The translations under genes and the position numbers were made by a program. The notes under the pieces are model-generated. The model was not told the DNA's origin. It ran no database searches and saw nothing but the letters and a program-made list of their open reading frames with translations. Below, in pieces: positions 1 through 9,708 of a stretch of DNA of 20,728 nt. The DNA comes from Pelargonium cotyledonis (Eukaryota > Streptophyta > Magnoliopsida > Geraniales > Geraniaceae). The first letter of the stretch is position 1. Each line of letters starts with the position of its first letter. Location of the stretch: NCBI GenBank assembly GCA_036897625.1, contig JAYMTA010001289.1:1-20728 (forward strand), in the 5' to 3' direction.

Positions 1-185
1 AGATATGAATTTTTAAAGTTTAGATCGTAAAATAAAAAGTGACTTAACGGTAAAACAGACGGAACATGACGGAAGGTATGATCAGGGTTCACTTTCAAAT
101 AGTATAGGTACTAATTCAGTCCATTTCAAAGTAGAGGTATTAATTCGGTCCATTATTGATATTACAGATACCCCTGAGATAATTA
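1..185. repeat. Probable end of a dispersed repeat (class uncertain)
   Basis: This stretch carries loosely periodic phrases (GGTACTAATTCAGTCCATTTC, then GGTATTAATTCGGTCCATT) next to AACGGTAAAACAGACGGAAC. Read on the minus strand it has the same layout as the start of the insertion near 18745: an ACCT-ACTTTGAA phrase, then TTCCGTC, then a GTTAA phrase. That layout is common at the ends of non-autonomous plant DNA elements. The element is cut by the window edge, so no target-site duplication can be checked. The call rests on sequence texture, not on a recognised family. Confidence 0.3.
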
Positions 186-339
186 ATCTTTTTTTTATTG
201 AAATATAAAATTTATCGATGTACATGTTTGACTATCATCGACTTACTAATCTAATTTAGTAAGAATTGGTCACATTAGTTTTTAAAAGAAAATTGAGAGG
301 ATCCACTAGTTGAGTTACAACTTACAACAACATTATTGA

Positions 340-345
340 TAAATA
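340..345 (+). promoter_or_regulatory. TATA-like box for the micropeptide gene
   Basis: TAAATA lies about 175 nt upstream of the ATG at 521. It is followed by a CT-rich tract at about 440-470 (CTCTTTCTCTTTCTCTTTCT), typical of plant core promoters and 5' leaders. A transcription start near 370 is inferred; no transcript data are available here. Confidence 0.3.
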
Positions 346-520
346 CAAAAGATGTACTTAATTTGTAGATCTATCTTTCCTTCATTCTCCTAACAAAGAG
401 TTGACTTATTTTGATGCAACCAAAGTAGCTATAACTTGTCAATCTCTTTCTCTTTCTCTTTCTGTTCCTCCATTTTTGTAACTTGTTGAAGCTCAAGAAA
501 CTTTGATTTCAATAAAAAAG

Positions 521-682
521 ATGAACCAGAATTTGAGTTCATTTTTGATAGGAATGGTTGGTGCAACCATCACACTATCGGCTTATTCGCAGACGATAAT
601 TGGTCCAACTCAGTGCATCGGCGTCGGTCTCTTCGTTCTAATGTTTGGTCTTCTTGTCCGCGAAGGTTTCATTTCTATCTGA
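521..682 (+). CDS. 53-residue hydrophobic membrane micropeptide
   Basis: A complete reading frame of 54 codons (ATG at 521, TGA at 680-682) encodes 53 residues. The start context AAAAAAGATGA is good for a plant, and the frame follows a CT-rich leader. The peptide begins MNQNLSSFLIG and ends LLVREGFISI. Two hydrophobic stretches, about residues 8-22 and 32-46, are separated by a short polar turn containing YSQT, PT and QC, so it is probably a membrane hairpin or a one- to two-span membrane protein. There is no convincing signal-peptide cleavage site. The organised pattern (polar N-terminus, two hydrophobic segments, charged RE near the C-terminus) and the surrounding promoter-like features suggest a real gene. 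It resembles small uncharacterised plant membrane proteins in general style, but I cannot name the family and propose no function. Confidence 0.6.
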   Translation: MNQNLSSFLIGMVGATITLSAYSQTIIGPTQCIGVGLFVLMFGLLVREGFISI

Positions 683-2181
683 TTTATATTTTTCTCTTTC
701 TCGATCTTATGTAATTCGATCATCATTGACTCTCTACTACTATTTCTGGTTTTTGTGTATCTGATATATTTGGTTTCATCAATATGCATTATGTTTAATA
801 TCTCTCTACTTTCTTACAATTGGTTTATGTGAATATTGGTTTATGTTATTATGCTTAATTTTTGTTCTAAATATGTATAAAGATTTGATGTTACGCCTTG
901 ACACAACGACATGAGTGAGGTAGCGATAAATATGATCTAGTGAACAAGCAAAGTCGTGGTACTCTAAATAACCGTTCTTGCATATTTTGAGTCACATACG
1001 ACAAATTAGTTTTTCTGTTTTTTTTTTATAAGCAATCGGTACTTCATATTATTAAACACTCAAAAAGAAAAAATACAAAGTACAAAAACGAGCCAAAAGG
1101 GGATTAAGCTGAACTCGTATAATTTTTAGAATATATGAAAAAACTCATCCTGTATGGCCGGACCCGCATCTCTTGTAAGTCATATTCATATTTAGCATTT
1201 TCAATATAAAGCTACAAGAAATTTGAAGTGATCTCAACTAGAGGCATGCAATTCTGGGTCCGAATTGGGTTAGGGTTGTTAAAGTTTAGCTCGAATTCGT
1301 CTCAATAGAAATTTATATTCATTTGAGTTTTTAGTCAAAGGTTTGAGTTTAGATTGTCGGCTCTAATTTCAACCCAAAAATACTTGAATTTTTCGAAATG
1401 TTAACTGAGTATATATATTACCTTGTCTTAAAATGAGTATTTTTGTTTTTATATTACGAATAATTAAGAAAAAACTGTATTATGTTGTACAATTACTTTT
1501 TAACCTCCATAAGCATGTGTCATAACAAACTCGATGGATACTAACATGTATGTTATTGGTAATTTATGCTAGAACTAACTTCGTAAAAAAGACAAATGTC
1601 CCTCATTTTGAGACAAAAATAGAAAACAAATTGTATACTCATTTTGAAACGGATGAAGTATTTTTTTTTTATAAATTGTTTTGTTCTTCCAATTTTTTAT
1701 TGGTTAGGATTCATGGACATTTCTCCATGGCCCTCCATTGATTACTATAGATTAGGGATAGAGAGGAAATTATACATGTTAGAAAACTAATTTAATAGGA
1801 TTGTAGGCAATATTTGGAAAATTTTAATTACTATCCTAAAAATAAATTGAATTCTTTCTCACTTTGGCTCCAAATATTCACCTATCCTTGCATTCAGTAT
1901 AAGTAAAAGATAATACATTTTGAAAAATAAATACCATTAAATTTCAAAATTAAATATGTAAAAACTCTAGTAGATGTTTAAGACTAACCTATTTTCATCT
2001 TTGTGCAAGCAAATATATTTGTTTGAAGCTAACGCATGTTACTTAAATAATTGCGTATATATGAAATATTACCATTCATTATCGTTGATCATCATTGTCA
2101 TCGCTTTAGTCACGATCATCACTGGCATCGTATACACTCAGTCTTGAGTACTTTTCGGGTACGATTATCATCCTAAATCTA
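683..2181. other. Intergenic, no gene recognised
   Basis: This AT-rich stretch holds only short shadow reading frames. The 63-codon frame at 1550-1741 has low-complexity composition and no family resemblance. A segment near 1020-1110 (a T-run, then GCAATCGGTACTTC, then an A-rich tract) has the look of a retroelement tail, but I cannot assign it. The first 100-150 nt may be 3' UTR of the micropeptide gene. Confidence 0.5.
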
Positions 2182-2203
2182 GCATGAGAAAATGAGGAAG
2201 TAA

Positions 2204-2224
2204 CATAGCCCGAGACAACTTGCC
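2204..2224 (-). ncRNA. miR169 star strand (3p)
   Basis: GGCAAGTTGTCTCGGGCTA followed by TG gives the expected Dicer-like product opposite the mature strand, leaving 2-nt 3' overhangs at both ends. This arm distinguishes a miRNA gene from a miR169 target site lying on the plus strand. Confidence 0.85.
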
Positions 2225-2320
2225 AATCAATATAGTAACATGAAACAAATATTAGGGTTTTACTTTTTTACTTCTCTCTATCTCAAGACCTCATGAAAGA
2301 AACCACAATACAAATATTTT

Positions 2321-2341
2321 CCGGCAAGTCATCCTTGGCTG
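2321..2341 (-). ncRNA. miR169: Mature miR169 (5p, b/c type)
   Basis: This 21-nt guide sits on the 5' arm and matches the miR169b/c consensus at every position, by recall of the family. Its partner strand is at 2204-2224. It differs from miR169a only at the last base (G rather than A). Confidence 0.93.
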
Positions 2342-2367
2342 CATCACATAACCTCATCACCACATGC

Positions 2368-2727
2368 AAGACCTAAGATGAAGAAAACCAACTATATAGC
2401 GCCATAGTAGAAAAATTAAAACTCTCTCAGATATGCATTGGTCAGCGTATTATGTTGGGTCCAAAATTTCTTGCAAAAGAGCCACTACACCTCACAAAGT
2501 CTTTCAACAAAATGGTCAAATCACCACACAATCACAAGCCCTAAAAGAACTAAGAATAGAAAGTTTCCCAAAGGAGAAACTTAACATTCTCTAAAGCAAA
2601 TATAGACACAATCTCTCTTTCTCTCTCTATTTTAGCAAGAAACAAGCAATGCCTAGAAAAAGAGAGTGAAAAGAGGCAAAGAAGAAGAAGAAGAAGAAGC
2701 CAATTGGTCTTGACAGTGCTTTGGACT
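2368..2727 (-). other. Inferred 5' leader of the pri-miR169 transcript
   Basis: This is the stretch between the predicted start and the hairpin. It contains CTT and CT microsatellite-like tracts. I see no coding potential and no second miR169 hairpin, although the family is sometimes clustered. Boundaries follow only from the TATA position. Confidence 0.45.
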
Positions 2728-2755
2728 AATGAGAAGTGAAGCAAAAGAAAAGACC

Positions 2756-2763
2756 TATTTATA
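2756..2763 (-). promoter_or_regulatory. TATA box of the MIR169 transcription unit
   Basis: TATAAATA on the minus strand (context TTTATAAATAGG) is a near-perfect plant TATA box. It predicts a transcription start near 2725-2731, about 360 nt upstream of the hairpin. The transcribed leader then holds a CTT-repeat tract (about 2682-2699 on the plus strand as GAA repeats) and a GA/CT-rich tract at about 2610-2630. Both are typical of plant 5' leaders. Confidence 0.6.
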
Positions 2764-2984
2764 AAGAAATAGCCATATCTCTCTTTTAACTTGTATTTTG
2801 TCGTATTGAAAGTGAGTTGTGAGAGTGAATTTAATGAAAAGTGGGTTTTGGATTTGGCAACAGAAGGGACAGCTCTTGGGACTGTACATTTTGGTGACTC
2901 CATAGAACCAGAAAGTGATGAATAATGTGGATGCTTCATAAGGCTTGGGATGTGACAAAACCATTGATCGCAATAAACCAAAAT

Positions 2985-4310
2985 GATATTGTGTGATGTG
3001 TTCCCATCATCACTGACTAGCTTCTCACTTGTTATTCAATTTTTATGAGTTTTTTAGGGTTTTTTGTTTGAAACAAAACAACTTTTTACTTGTAGTAAAT
3101 GGACTGTCTGTCCTGAAATTGTACTGCTTGAGCTCGAAAGTGATGGGTTAGGTGAGTTGCTTTACTACAACTGGGCTATACTGAAAAGTATGTTGCATTT
3201 ACCGATAAAATAATATCAACTTGTTGAGTATTTTTTTTTATATTTCATGAGTATGTAATGTAAAAACAAAACTGCCTAAACTATAACAAGAAAATGGCAG
3301 GTTTTGAGTTTTGACCATAAACTGTTGATTAACTTACGAAGTTGTTTAACACATTTTGCAAATAGAAAATGATAGTTGAGTGTAAATTGCCTTAATTGCC
3401 AAAGAGTTCATGGATGAAATTCAATTAAACCAATGAAAGTATGACACTTCTCAATCCAAATTCGTACCCGTCTCAAAATAAAATTGTCTTGAATGAGTCT
3501 CGACCATTAAAAGACTAATTGAAACTCCCTATTCATGGATAAATATTAGCATTATTTGTATGCAATTATTTTATGAGAACACACATATCTTCCCTACAAA
3601 ATTTACAACAGCAATGAGCCTATTTTTTTTTTTGTGCCATAGAAATCGTAGTAGCATTTCTAAGAGGCCACATGATATAATCATCTAAAGGAGACTTCAA
3701 AGACGACGACAGGATACCTGCATAACATAGACATGATCAAAACAGCTATAAACAGAAAGGTTATAACAAGTTACATTTTTTGGACAAAGCAAATACTAAC
3801 ATCCCGATCATGAAACATGACATTGAACCAATGCTTGACGAAGGACCTCCAGTGTTGACAATTCACACACGGGGCGTGTTTTGCCATCCATGCCAATACA
3901 TTTCCACCCAAGCTTCCAGCCAGAAACCAAAAATTGAAAATCTTCCTATCTTTGTAGCTTTAGCTCTAGGAGCTTTGTCTCACACACAAGCTTAAAACAG
4001 AACTCTCCAATACAACAGTCAAAAACATCAGATGGAACAATTATAACAAACAATCATCAATCAGACAGACCATAGTAGTTGAACGAGAAAGTTTTTACCA
4101 AAACAATAATTATTTACTTAAACTGCAATGTGGCAGTAACCTAGAAGATTATACAAACAAAAGGAAAGAGAGGTGCTTGAATAGAAACTTTTTCAAGCAT
4201 TGACAAACCAAGATGTCAAATATAAAAAGGTGAAACCAGTAACATTCAACAAATATCCTAAAAATGTCAAAATCAAACTCGTTAAAAAGCAGAGACTCAG
4301 CATATTTCTT
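2985..4310. other. Intergenic, no gene recognised
   Basis: Nothing here resembles a known protein or RNA. The 71-codon frame at 3780-3995 has no family resemblance. On the minus strand, 3600-4190 has somewhat transcript-like composition and might be downstream noncoding exons of the KH gene, but no splice pattern can be defended. Confidence 0.4.
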
Positions 4311-5228
4311 GGGCACTTAAGCAAAATATTTATTAAAAAACAAAGGCAAAAAAGGGTGGTGGTGAAACTAAAAGAAAGAAAAAAATGTGGTTTCACAGCG
4401 ACATTGGACCCGAGAACATTTTCCTACAGAGACAGTTTAAAGAATCCAACTGCAGTTTCTCAGTACCTCCGTCGTTTAGTTAGGTTATCGAACTACAAAC
4501 CATTCCAAAGCTACTATTTAGCAAAGTAAAAACACAAACCAAAATCTACAGCAGGAAATCAAATTTCCGGGATAAAAACAAAGGTCTAATTTTCTTGCAC
4601 ACAAAACGAGCTTGGGTCCCAAGGATCTAGTCGAAGATAAAAATAAACACAGAACTTCAGACTACATAAGTGTTAAACAACTAAAAGCCAATGCTCTAAT
4701 ACATAACAGCCAGAGGGAAGTAACAAGGTTTTGTAGTTCTAAGGAAATGAGAACTGGAAAAGAACAATAGCAACAAAGGTATGCCAGCTATATAGGGCTC
4801 TGTCAGAAACGTGAAATATAGAGATCTTGGTAGATTTGGTGACACAGGCTTGGCATATTTCAATAGTGATTAAGATCCCCAGATTAATTTGGTCCGTCTA
4901 AAGCATCAAGGTAGGCCATATGTATGAGAAACGCTGGTTCATCTGGTCTTCTGGTTTAGGCAGTAGGCTTCAGCATAAGAGGCAGTGGGCTGGCTTGAGG
5001 CTTCATAAATCTCAGCTGTTATAAAGGGATGGGAAAGGCAACAAAGGTAAAACAAGAGCATCAGAGTTCCATTTACGGGAGATTGGATAGGTTACAAGAT
5101 CAGACTGGCATATACATATATGAGTGTAACGCCTATATCAGAGGAAATTTTCAGGTAAGTCATCTAATGGATTAAAGAAATAATGGAAAGGAGAGGACAT
5201 CGGTACCTGAAGCTGCCTAATTTAAGTT
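4311..5228 (-). other. Probable 3' UTR of the KH gene, with an intron
   Basis: Downstream of the TAG stop (5229-5231) the minus strand shows a strong donor, TTCAG|GTACCG (last exon base 5207). About 190 nt later comes a good acceptor, a pyrimidine-rich run ending TTTATAACAG| (exon resumes at 5015). This suggests a 191-nt intron at 5016-5206 in the 3' UTR. An AATAAA at 4329-4334 (minus) is a candidate poly(A) signal, but the true end could lie anywhere from about 4650 down to 4300. The exon junction would be only about 22 nt past the stop, too close to predict nonsense-mediated decay under the usual distance rule. Confidence 0.45.
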
Positions 5229-8200
5229 CTAGTAACCATAACTTTTCCGCCGAGAAACTGAGCTCTGTCCAGATAATCTGATGATAAAAATCAGAATAGA
5301 GAACTTTTTAAACATAAACCAGTATCAAAATGACCATATGAATATAATAGCCTAAAATTTAGGGCAAACTGAAGTTAAATACTATTACTTAACTCCATTT
5401 GCAAATAGCTCCCGATACTTATGTTCTCAACAACTAACTTGTTGCACTTTAAATTTTTCATTCCAGCAATGTGAAATTGATGATGATATGATAAGAGAAA
5501 AAATTCAGTTAAATCTAACTAACGGAATGAAAAATTGGATGTACATGGAGTCAGTTATCGTGAAAAAAGGAAAAAGTATAGAGTTATCTCCGTATGAGGC
5601 TAAATTTAAGGTGCTTATCTGTAATTTGCCCTAAAAATATTCACATTGTGACATTCAGACAGAACATGTCATTAGAGATACAATGATACATTCAGAATTC
5701 AGTGGAATAGAAACCTGAGTTTCAAGTCCTACTGTAGCTCTCAGCCTAAGATATCACTCAAGTATTTTAATACATTTAGCTATGTGGCAGCAAAGTAAAT
5801 CATACACTGATACACCACTAAAGAATGTAAAATACTAGGAATAATGACAAAAGATATAAGACTCACCCAGAACTACCAGTTCGGCCCGAAGAATAACCAC
5901 CACCATAAGCGCCACCAATGCTATTAATCTACAAATAAATAAAAGACATGATTAGGAGCCAAAATAAGGGGTGGTGATAGCTGTATATAAGGGAAACTGC
6001 GGAGACAAGAGTACACTAGTTGATGATAAAATAACACAAGGCACCACCAATAACATGTTTAGTTTTACCAAAGGCGGAAGAATACCAACAATTGTTCTTA
6101 TAAGTAATGCATACCTGTGAACTACCATAACCTCCATAACCATCATTAACAGCCATGTCACTTGAACCACCATAACCACTGGAATATGAATGTCCACGCC
6201 CATGTCTTTTGCTGTCTCTACTTTCATAATCTAACCCTTCCCCACTATCTGCTGACATAGGAAGATATGGAAGGACTGGCAGATACGTAGACACTGGCCC
6301 CTCTCTATCAAAGAGATTTCCTCTTAACCGCCTCATTACTTGTACAAGAGCATCCTTAGCAACATCAAGGTCTCCGGCAATCTGACCATTTTAAATAATT
6401 AGCAATCTCCTTTTCTATATCATTTTTAAGTAGTCTCCATTCAACTTTGAACCATAGTCACTTGAATAATAAGAAAGAAAAATTTAGAAATTGAATTTAC
6501 CTGAACCATCTCATCATCTTCAGATGCAATTTTAGGAAGGTTTTCCTTTGACAGTATACGAATATTAGCTTTTGTGAGTCTTCTTAATTCACTTATGATA
6601 GCTCCTCCTTTACCAATAAGGCAACCAATGCGTGAGGTTGGAACGAGCAAGCGGGTTGTGAATGAGATAATGCCTGAATCTCTTTCAACTTTCTCACTGC
6701 AACGTGGTTGCAAGCGCACAACTGCCTCAATAGCTGGAGAGAATGAATCTTCAAAGAACTGAAATGGTATTTAGGAAAATTATTAGAATGACACATATGA
6801 AATCTCCATCTCCATGCCCAAAAACACATCCAAGAACTGTATTAAGATTTACCTCCTTGGCTGATACTGTTATTAAGCAATCATCTCCTTCAGATGATGA
6901 ACTATCAACTTTAATGACAGCCCCAGAATCCTGTCTGATCTGATTAATTATCATACCACCCTTGCCAATCACACCTCCAATATTCGCAATAGGACAAACA
7001 ACGCGAACGGAAAATTCTTTTGAAGACGCATCATCTCTAGGAGCAGAGTAAAAGGGGCGTGACCAGTCTCCAGTGTCACCTCTGTACCCTCCATAAGGAG
7101 CCATCATTGGCGCTATTCCTACAATTGGAGCACCAGCACCAGGACCCATGAGTGAACCATCAGAGGGATACATACTAGGCGCAGCTGAAGTAAGTAGATG
7201 CTGAGATCGTGAAGGATTATCGTGTAGACGAGATGCAATTTGGAACATTGCCTTCTTCACAACTGAGGATTCCCCAGAAATCTGAAGATAGCAAAACAAG
7301 CATGATAAATCAATATAACCAAAAACATTTGTGTGATCAGAATTTTGCAGAAAAGTATTAAGAAATTTCTAGCATAAATTTGGTTTGAATATATATATCA
7401 AATTCCAGACATACACAACAATGAACACTTTCCTTATTATGTAAGCAAATACATAAGAATAGTAATTATATTAGCATAAGAAGATACCCTCAGAAAAGAT
7501 ATGACAGGGTCATATAGTATGACTCAAGATATTCGAATTTAATAGAAAGGTAATGTTAATGGGGAAGACAAGCAGTTGCCCATATTCCTGAAATGAATTC
7601 TTATTTGACTTGAAAATCTTTTGAAATTGCAAGTTAAACCATGTAGCAAAACTGTGGAATAGTAAACAATCAAACACACACAGCATACTGAAAGATTGAA
7701 CAAAATTACCTGTACAAGTTCATCAGATCTCAGTGCACAAGGAGGCAAATGTTTATCCTTCAGAATGCGGATCTGGGCACCAGTTTCACTACGTATGTTC
7801 TGAACTATTTGTCCGCCTTTACCAATAACACATCCAATCTGATCAGAAGGTACAAGAAGGCGAGCAGTAACTTCACGACCTTCATTCTCCTCGTCACCAT
7901 GCAAATCTTCAGCTACAACTCTATCATGCACCCTAAACAGAGCATCCTGAGCTGGAGAAACATAGTCACCCCCATCATCAAAAGCATTGGTCTCATCACT
8001 AGGGCTGTAAATAGTAACAACCCGCTCTTCACAGCCTGAAACTGTCTCACCAATCCTAATCTTCGCTTTGGTATCAGCCCTTAATTGCTTGACAATCTCC
8101 CCTCCTCTTCCTATAATGCTTCCAATCTTGCGCCCAGGACACAAGTATCGGTACACAGTATCTTCAGAATCAATAGTAAAGTCTCTATCATCACTGGGAT

Positions 8201-8279
8201 TTCTCCTTTTACCCCCTCCATTGTCATAGTCGGACTGAGAATGGGGCCGTTTCCCATAGTTATTTCTCTGACCAGCCAT
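5229..8279 (-). CDS. Four-KH-domain (PCBP-like) RNA-binding protein, six coding exons
   Basis: Coding exons on the minus strand are 8279-7710, 7281-6853, 6758-6501, 6381-6115, 5928-5867 and 5277-5229. They total 1635 nt and give 544 residues. All introns are GT-AG; the first four are phase 0 and the last is phase 2. The ATG sits in CTCCACCATGG. Four KH domains are visible by their loops: IIGRGG (about 55-60), VIGKGG (151-156), VIGKGG (294-299) and LIGKGG (381-386). A basic, Asp/Asn-rich N-terminus (residues 1-35) precedes KH1. A Gly/Tyr/Ser-rich tail from about 480 ends in SVSRRKSYGY, typical of this plant family. Database names for relatives are 'KH domain-containing protein At4g18375-like' or 'HEN4-like'. 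Such proteins bind single-stranded, C-rich or U-rich RNA and act in nuclear pre-mRNA processing; which RNAs this one binds cannot be told. All four GXXG loops are intact and no frameshift is seen, so the gene looks functional. Confidence 0.95.
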
Positions 8280-9420
8280 GGTGGAGTAAAAAACTCGACT
8301 CTGTTTCCAAGTCAGAGCACACAACATGCAAGAGCAAACATTAGAACCTCGAGCTAGAGTATAGGAGAAGAGGATTTTGTCAGCAACTTATAAAAAATTA
8401 CAGCTACTGAATTAGGAAACCGTAAAAAGTCCATTTGTATACAATTTACTTCCCCTGACTATCAGTAGTACTGAATATGAAAAATACAACAGTAACATTA
8501 TATATTCAAACGCAAATTCTTCAAAATAAGATCAGTTAATATCTTCTATTTTCTCTTATCCACATTAACAGAAAAATATTGTGAAAGTTACCAACTATGC
8601 ATTTGCAAAGCTAAATTTATAAAATACTTGTCATTAAGTTCTACTATCAACAACTTGGAAACTTGGCAGCTACATAAAAGCACTAATAAATTTGGTATGC
8701 AAACAAGACTTTCCCAGAATCCCAGTTATATAACTTGTAACTTAAAAAAATCTATCAAATTTCATATCATACATCAAAATAAGTAAATTTCAACAAAATA
8801 AAACTTTATGAAGAGAGTAGTGCATGTACAGGAGAAAAGGCAAAAAATTCTGCAAACTTTGACATACAAAGCACAGAGATAAGGGTTAGATCGAATCATT
8901 CAAACAGAAAGTCAAACATAGAGTTTTTTTTCAAGAAGTAAAGAAGAAGAAGAAGGAGAAGAAGAAAAAAACTGAAATTAACCCATTAAACCAAATTACG
9001 TTCCTAAGGAGGAAAGATCTTCGAAATTTCCCATCAAAACAGTTTCCTTCAACACAAACAGAATCGAAATCAATCCTACAACAACAAAAAAAAAGCAGTG
9101 ATTTTTAGCTTAACCCGTTAAAGCAATCAACATTGAGTACCGAAAATCGCTATGGAAATTTGCTTCAGCTATCTGGCATGGATCCAGCCATAAACCCCAG
9201 ATCCCAAAAAAAAAATCAGGAAGAAAAAGGAACGAATTTCAGAGAACAAATTGAGGGACAATATTGTGCCGAAAACAGAAAATAACCGACAAAGTGCTTG
9301 CTGTACCTTGAGTGACGAGGTCAAGGATTCAGTGGATCGGAAGATGACGATGGACGCAGAGAGTGAGATTTGGGGAAAAAAGCAGAACGAAATTGGATTT
9401 ATGTTTTCGGATTCTAGGGT
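8280..9420 (-). other. 5' UTR with a long intron upstream of the KH coding region
   Basis: A 5' leader exon probably runs from about 9415 to 9307, ending CACTCAAG|GTACAG. The next exon starts at 8300 after GGAAACAG| and reaches the ATG 21 nt later. This removes a leader intron of 1006 nt (8301-9306). The spliced leader has no upstream ATG. The unspliced intron has an in-frame ATG at 8327 that would add 16 residues, so splicing decides the start. The leader holds CT-rich stretches (CCAAATCTCACTCTCTGCG). Long leader introns are common in constitutively expressed plant genes and can enhance expression. The exon borders are inferred from splice-site quality alone. Confidence 0.6.
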
Positions 9421-9454
9421 TTTGACCAGTCTGGCTTTGCTGTATTTATTTAGA
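9414..9454 (-). promoter_or_regulatory. Core promoter of the KH gene: TATA-like box and telo-box
   Basis: On the minus strand, TCTAAATAAATACA (9441-9454) is a TATA-like element. It is followed about 20 nt later by AAAACCCTAG (9414-9423), a telo-box (core AAACCCTA). Telo-boxes near transcription starts are typical of plant genes for translation, RNA processing and dividing-cell functions, which fits an RNA-binding protein. Transcription probably starts around 9410-9420. Confidence 0.5.
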
Positions 9455-9489
9455 TTTTCTTTTTTGTTAAGTAAAAGGTTTACTTAAGA

Positions 9490-9708
9490 AAAAATTGCAC
9501 GTAAGTCATAACATGTGGTAAAAAGCAAATCACTCTAATAATGTATTTTCATTTTTTTTTTCACATAACCGCGTAAACTTGCAAAAAAATAATTATGTTA
9601 TGACACCGTTAGCTTACTATACTAAAAAAAACCTAGAATATCCCTTGTATTAATAACTAAGTGATGAAATTCAGTCTAGTCAAATAAGCCCTTATTGCAA
9701 GTGAGTAT
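9490..9708. other. Upstream flank of the KH gene
   Basis: An AT-rich spacer between the KH promoter and the repeat that starts at 9709. It could hold distal promoter elements, but I recognise none. Confidence 0.4.

Larger units (their letters stand above)
2182..2367 (-). ncRNA. MIR169: MIR169 precursor hairpin
   Basis: The minus strand forms a long hairpin with the mature miRNA on the 5' arm, as usual for this family. The mature 21-mer (2341 down to 2321) begins CAGCCAAGGATG and ends TTGCCGG, which is the miR169b/c form. The 3' arm (2224 to 2204) contains GGCAAGTTGTCTCGGGCTA, which pairs with it. Sixteen of 19 positions pair, counting G-U wobbles, and each 3' end has a 2-nt overhang. Mismatches fall at mature positions 1, 6 and 7. 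Below the duplex, 2352-2367 and 2182-2197 form a further 16-nt stem with only two mismatches. The region between the two duplex arms is 96 nt. The family is known to guide cleavage of NF-YA (HAP2-type CCAAT-binding) transcripts and to respond to drought, nitrogen and phosphate; that role is inferred here from the mature sequence. The number in the family cannot be assigned from sequence alone. Confidence 0.93.

Noticed and set aside
2321-2341. miR169 target site (NF-YA 3' UTR) on the plus strand
   Set aside because: There is no NF-YA coding sequence nearby, the complementarity is perfect rather than the usual partial target match, and a matching star arm with a lower stem shows a precursor on the minus strand.
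2550-2981. 143-codon reading frame on the minus strand with a poly-Leu run
   Set aside because: It lies over the MIR169 promoter and leader. The Leu run comes from a CTT microsatellite, and there is no family resemblance. The TATA box at 2756-2763 falls inside it.
3780-3995. 71-codon reading frame MDKANTN...
   Set aside because: No recognisable domain, no promoter or splice context, and ordinary chance length for this composition.
4200-4529. 109-codon Lys-rich reading frame on the plus strand
   Set aside because: It is antisense to the probable 3' UTR of the KH gene, and its Lys/Arg content reflects A-rich sequence.
8280-8327. ATG at 8327 as the true KH protein start
   Set aside because: The extra 16 residues lack family resemblance, a good acceptor (GGAAACAG) lies between the two ATGs, and the ATG at 8279 has the better context and the usual MAGQR start of the family.
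7749-8357. Plus-strand frames opposite KH exon 1
   Set aside because: Antisense shadows of the KH coding exon; they contain no known motifs.
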